Source: Nomia melanderi
Taxonomy: Eukaryota > Arthropoda > Insecta > Hymenoptera > Halictidae
NCBI RefSeq assembly: GCF_051020985.1
Contig: NW_027475139.1
Span: 1,426,001-1,490,000 of the forward strand
Direction of reading: 5' to 3'
Length of the DNA stretch: 64,000 bases
Positions 59,441 through 64,000 of this stretch are shown piece after piece (position 1 is the stretch's first letter; every line of letters starts with the position of its first letter). Position numbers and translations under genes: made by a program. Below the pieces are notes generated by a model. It searched no databases. It had not been told where the DNA came from and worked only from the letters and a program-made list of their open reading frames with translations.

Positions 59441-62400
59441 TCCGGCCCCATGAGACGGTGGTTTGCTCGGCCCCTGGTGGTCCGAGGTCGTTCCCGCTGG
59501 CCACATTTATGCGCCAGGGCCTCCTACAGACAATGCACTTTGATTTATTGCGCTATCTGTAATAGCACCCGAGATATCACCAGATATATATTGGACTTTT
59601 CACCGTCCCTGAGTGTCCGGCCCCATGAGACGGTGGTTTTCTCGGCCCCTGGTGGTCCGAGGTCGTTCCCGCTGCACAGATTCATGCGCCAGGGCCTCCT
59701 GCAGATAATTCACTTTGCTTCATTGCGCTATCTCTAATAACACCCGAGATATCACCAGATATATATTGGATTTTCCCATGACCCTGAGTGTCCGGCCCGT
59801 TGAGACTGTGGTTTTCTCGGCCCATGGTGGTCCGAGGTCGTTCCCGTTGCACAGATTCATGCGCCAGGGCCTCCTGCAGATAATTCAATTTGGTTTATTG
59901 CGCTATCTGTAATAGCACCCGAGATATCACCAGATATATATTGGATTTTTCCCTGAGCCTGACAGCCCGGTCCCATGAGTCGGTGATTTTCTCGGCCCCT
60001 GATGGTCCGAGGTCGAACCCGCTGCACAGATTCATGCGCAAGGGCCCCCTGCAGATAGTTCACTTTGATTTATTGCGCTATCTCTAATAGCACCCGAGAT
60101 ATGACCAGATATATATTGTATTTTTCCCTGACCCTGACATTCCGGCCCCATGAGACGGTGATTTTCTCGGCCCCTGGTGGTCCGGGGTCGATCCCGCTGC
60201 ACAGATTCATGCCCCAGGGCCTCCTACAGACAATGCACTTTGACCTATTGCGCTATCTGTAATAGCACCCGAGATATCACCATATATATATTGGATTTTC
60301 CCCTGACCCTGAGTGTCTGGCGCCATGAGACGGTAGTTTTCTCGGCCCCTGGTGGTCCGAGGTCGTTCCCGCTCCACAGATTCATGCGACAGGGCCTCCT
60401 GCAGACAATGCACTTTGATTTATTGGGCTATCTGTAATAGCACCCGAGATATCACCATATATATATTGGATTTTCCCCTGACCCTGAGTGTCTGGCACCA
60501 TGATACGGTAGTTTTCTCGGCCCCTGGTGGTCCGAGGTCGTTCCCGCTGCACAGATTCATGCGACAGGGCCTCCTACAGACAATGCACTTTGATTTATTG
60601 CGCTATCTGTAATAGCACCCGAGATATCACCAGATATATATTGGATTTTTACATGACCCTGACAGCCCGGTCCCATGAGTCGGTGATTTTCTCGGCCCCT
60701 AATGGACCGAGGTCGAACCCGCTGCACAGATTCATGCCCCAGGGCCTCCTACAGACAATGCACTTTGACCTATTGCGCTATCTGTAATAGCACCCGAGAT
60801 ATCACCATATATATATTGGATTTTCCCCTGACCCTGAGTGTCTGGCGCCATGAGACGGTAGTTTTCTCGGCCCCTGGTGGTCCGAGGTCGTTCCCGCTCC
60901 ACAGATTCATGCGACAGGGCCTCCGACAGACAATGCACTTTGATTTATTGCGCTATCTGTAATAGCGCCCGAGATATCACCATATATATATTGGATTTTC
61001 CCCTGAACCTGAGGGTCCGGCCCCATGAGACGGTGGTTTTCTCGGCGCCTGGTGGTCCGAGGTCGTTCCTGCGCCACAGATTCATTCGCCAGTGCCTCCT
61101 ACAGACAATGCACTTTGATTTATTGCGCTATCTCTAATAGCACCCGAGATATCACCAGATATATATTGGATTTTTCCCTCACCCTGACAGTCCGACCCCA
61201 TGAGACGGTGGTTGTCTCGGCCCCTGGTGGTCCGAGGTCGATCCCTCTGCACATATTTATGCGCCAGGGCCTCCTGCAGACAATGCACTTTGGTTTATTG
61301 CGCTATCTCTAATAGCACCCGAGATATCACCTGATATATATTGGATTTTTCCCTGACCCTGACAGTCCGGCCCCATGAGACTGTGGTTTTCTCGGCCCCT
61401 GGTGGTCCTAGATCGTTCCCGTTGCACAGATTCATGCACCAGGGCCTCCTGCAGATAATTCACTTTGGTTTATTGCAATATCTCTAATAGCACCCGAGAT
61501 ATCACCACATATATATTGGATTTTTCCCTGACCCTGAGTGTCCGGCCAGATGAGACGGTGATTTTCTTCGCCCTCTGGTGGTCCGAGGTCGTTCCCGCCG
61601 CACAGATTCATGCGCCAGGGCCTCCTGCAGACAATGCACTTTGGTTTATTGCGCTATCTCTAATAGCAATCGAGATATCACCAGATATATATTGGATTTT
61701 TCCGTGACCCTGAGTGTCCGGCCCTATGAGACGGTAGTTTCCTCGGACCCTGGAGGTCCGAGGTCGTTCCCGCTGCACAGATTCATGCGCCAGGGCCTCC
61801 TGCAAACAATGCACTTTGATTTATTGGGCTATCTGTAATAGCACCCGAGATATCACCATATATATATTGGATTTTCCCCTGACCCTGAGTGTCCGGCCCC
61901 ATGAGACGGTGGTTTTCTCGGCCCCTGGTGGTCCGAGGTCGTTCCCGCTGCACAGCTTCATGCGCCAGGGCCTCCTACAGACAATGCACTTTGATTTAAT
62001 GCGCTATCTGTAATAGCACCCGAGATATCACCAGATATATGCTGGATTTTTACATGACCTTGGGTGACGGATTCCAAATATCTGTAATTTTCTCGGCGCC
62101 TGGTGGTCCGAGGTCGTTCCTGCTCCACAGATTCATTCGCCAGTGCCTCCTACAGACAATGCACTTTGATTTATTGCGCTATCTCTAATAGCATCCGAGA
62201 TATCACCAGATATATATTGGATTTTTCCCTCACCCTGACAGTCCGACCCCATGAGACGGTGGTTTTCTCGGCCCCTGGTGGTCGGAATTCGTTCCCGCTC
62301 CACAGATTCATGCGACAGGGCCTCCTACAGACAATGCACTTTGATTTATTGCGCTATCTGTAATAGCACCCGAGATATCACCATATATATATTGGATTTT

Positions 62401-64000
62401 CCCCTGAACCTGAGGGTCCGGCCCCATGAGACGGTGGTTTTCTCGGCGCCTGGTGGTCCGAGGTCGTTCCTGCGCCACAGATTCATTCGCCAGTGCCTCC
62501 TACAGACAATGCACTTTGATTTATTGCGCTATCTCTAATAGCACCCGAGATATCACCAGATATATATTGGATTTTTCCCTCACCCTGACAGCCCGACCCC
62601 ATGAGACGGTGGTTGTCTCGGCCCCTGGTGGTCCGAGATCGTTCCCGTTGCACAGATTCATGCACCAGGGCCTCCTGCAGATAATTCACTTTGGTTTATT
62701 GCGCTATCTCTAATAGCACCCGAGATATCACCACATATATATTGGATTTTTCCCTGACCCTGAGTGTCCGGCCAGATGAGACGGTGATTTTCAAGGCCCC
62801 TGGTGGTCCGAGGTCGTTCCCGCCGCACAGATTCATGCGCCAGGGCCTCCTGCAGACAATGCACTTTGGTTTATTGCGCTATCTCTAATAGCACCCGAGA
62901 TATCACCAGATATATATTGTATTTTTCCCTGACCCTGACAGTCCGGCCCCATGAGACGGTGATTTTCTCGGCCCCTGGTGGTCCGGGGTCGATCCCGCTG
63001 CACAGATTCATGCCCCAGGGCCTCCTACAGACAATGCACTTTGACTTATTGCGCTATCTGTAATAGCACCCGAGATATCACCATATATATATTGGATTTT
63101 CCCCTGACCCTGAGTGTCTGGCGCCATGAGACGGTAGTTTTCACGGCCCCTGGTGGTCCGAGGTCGTTCCCGCTCCACAGATTCATGCGACAGGGCCTCC
63201 TACAGACAATGCACTTTGATTTATTGCGCTATCTGTAATAGCACCCGAGATATCACCATATATATATTGTATTTTTCCCTGACCCTGACAGTCCGGCCCC
63301 ATGAGACGGTGATTTTCTCGGCCCCTGGTGGTCCGGGGTCGATCCCGCTGCACAGATTCATGCCCCAGGGCCTCCTACAGACAATGCACTTTGACCTATT
63401 GCGCTATCTGTGATAGCACCCGAGATATCACCATATATATATTGGATTTTCCCCTGACCCTGAGTGTCTGGCGCCATGAGACGGTAGTTTTCTCGGCCCC
63501 AGGTGGTCCGAGGTCGTTCCTGCTGCACAGATTCGTTGGCCAGTGCCTCCTACAGAGAATGCACTTTGGTTTATTGCGCTATATCTAATAGCACCCGAGA
63601 TATCACCAGATATATATTGGATTTTCCCCTGACCCTGAGTGACCGGCCCCATGAGACTGTGGTTTCCTCGGTCCCTGGTGGTCCGAAGTCGTTCCCGCTG
63701 CACAGATTCATGCGCCACGGTCTCCTACAGACAATGCACTTTGATTTATTTCGCTATCTGTAACAGCACCCGAGATATCACCAGATATATATTGGATTTT
63801 TCCTTGACCCTGAAAGTCCGGCCCCATGTGTCGATGGTTTTCTCGGTCCCTCGTGGTCCGAGGTCGATCCCGCTGCACAGATTCATGCGCCAGGGCCCCC
63901 TGCAGGTAATTCACTTTGATTTATTGCGCTATCTCTAATAGCCCCCGAGATATCACCAGATATATATTGGATTTTTCCCTGACCCTGACAGTCCGGCCCC
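59441..64000. repeat. mosaic with 350- and 525-bp local duplications
   Basis: The trimer at about 60,177-60,440 recurs 525 bp on (60,702-60,965). A dimer at about 62,930-63,240 recurs 350 bp on. About 60,910-61,230 matches 62,311-62,631 at 1401 bp, and about 61,405-61,600 matches 62,631-62,826 at 1226 bp, so one monomer was lost between them. Markers are TGTCTGGCGCCATGAG, CCCGCTCCACAGATTC and GGCCAGATGAGACGG (also at 46.5 and 50.7 kb). The linked GTGTCGATGG haplotype returns once, near 63,830. Confidence 0.85.
62042..62103. repeat. diverged central block, copy 13
   Basis: GGTGACGGATTCCAAATATC subtype, as at 23,146 and 24,896, but with CCTGCTCCACAGATTC downstream, a local marker of this end of the window. 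Confidence 0.92.

Larger units (their letters stand above)
1..64000. repeat. 175-bp satellite tandem array spanning the entire window
   Basis: A single monomer family repeats head to tail from the first to the last base. The motif GAGATATCACC first occurs at 34 and last at 63947, a distance of 63,913 bp or 365 intervals of 175 bp plus a net 38 bp of small indels. All monomers have the same orientation; I saw no inversion and no foreign insertion longer than about 10 bp. Typical monomers appear by eye to differ from the consensus at roughly 3-15% of positions. Recurrent variable sites are GAGTGTCC versus GACAGTCC, GAGACGGTGG versus GTGTCGATGG, GTCGTTCCC versus GTCGATCCC, CTCCTGCAGACAATGCAC versus CCCCTGCAGATAATTCAC, and ATCTGTAATAG versus ATCTCTAATAG. 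The monomer length and organisation fit a centromeric or pericentromeric satellite. That role is inferred. Confidence 0.98.

Noticed and set aside
1..64000. Family of 65-103-codon frames in every monomer on both strands
   Set aside because: Periodic at 175 bp, overlapping on both strands and in shifted frames, and ended by the monomer's own TAATAG. No ribosome-binding, splice or polyadenylation context.
1..64000. CENP-B box
   Set aside because: The closest stretch, TCCCGCTGCACAGATTC (minus strand of the pattern), keeps CCCG but lacks the required T and CGAA positions.
1..64000. CRISPR array
   Set aside because: The repeat is 175 bp with no unique spacers. Adjacent units are homologous over their whole length.
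1..64000. Identity with a named satellite such as Xenopus Fcr1 or alpha satellite
   Set aside because: Only the length is similar. I cannot compare sequences from memory reliably, so no name is assigned. A search of satellite databases with the consensus would decide.

Overview
The whole 64 kb window is one uninterrupted head-to-tail tandem array of a single satellite DNA family with a 175-bp monomer (about 365 copies). I see no gene, RNA gene, mobile element, CRISPR array or unique spacer. Both window ends fall inside monomers, so the array continues beyond each end. If the consensus monomer is numbered from its GAGATATCACC motif, a GATATC palindrome lies at 3-8, an AT-rich stretch at about 12-30, GTGTCCGGCCCCATGAG at about 43-59, a CTCGG...CCGAG dyad at 71-91, CGTTCCCGCTGCACAG at 94-109, CTGCAG in many copies at 129-134, and TGATTTATTGCGC at about 146-158. 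A hand count of the consensus gives 53% GC and 9 CpGs per monomer (observed/expected about 0.7).

The window points to a eukaryotic pericentromeric or centromeric satellite domain. A nucleosome-scale monomer, ordered multi-monomer repeats and very young multi-kilobase tandem duplications are all typical of such DNA. The species cannot be identified from the sequence. I find no match to the CENP-B box core. A 174-bp centromeric repeat (Fcr1) is known from Xenopus laevis and would be a sensible comparison, but I cannot assert homology.

Layout: 1-1051 is a 350-bp dimer repeated three times. 1649-5225 is a 1750-bp decamer in just over two copies. 5916-7320 is a 700-bp tetramer in two copies. 7321-8225 holds 174-bp monomers and a 350-bp dimer. 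8226-17000 is a mosaic with many 0.3-0.5 kb dispersed duplications. 17000-21058 is the most uniform stretch and carries a 1746-bp decamer duplication marked by 173-bp monomers. 21600-25005 has a 700-bp tetramer overlapping a 1750-bp decamer. 25006-32282 is mosaic. 32283-40707 is a 4210-bp (24-monomer) tandem duplication with about 99.9% identity. 40708-43901 is a rearranged third relative of it. 43902-51986 is a second 24-monomer duplication (offset 4206 bp). 53025-56557 is a 1752-bp decamer pair. 56558-64000 is a mosaic with short dimer and trimer duplications.

Against this background there are 13 copies of a diverged monomer subtype. They keep the 175-bp length but have an about 36-bp central block replaced, and they sit at fixed places in several higher-order units. 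The open reading frames found on both strands are by-products of the repeat: 175 is not a multiple of three, and each monomer carries an in-frame TAATAG stop pair. The window is best read as a record of unequal exchange, segmental amplification and gene conversion in a satellite array rather than as a coding locus.
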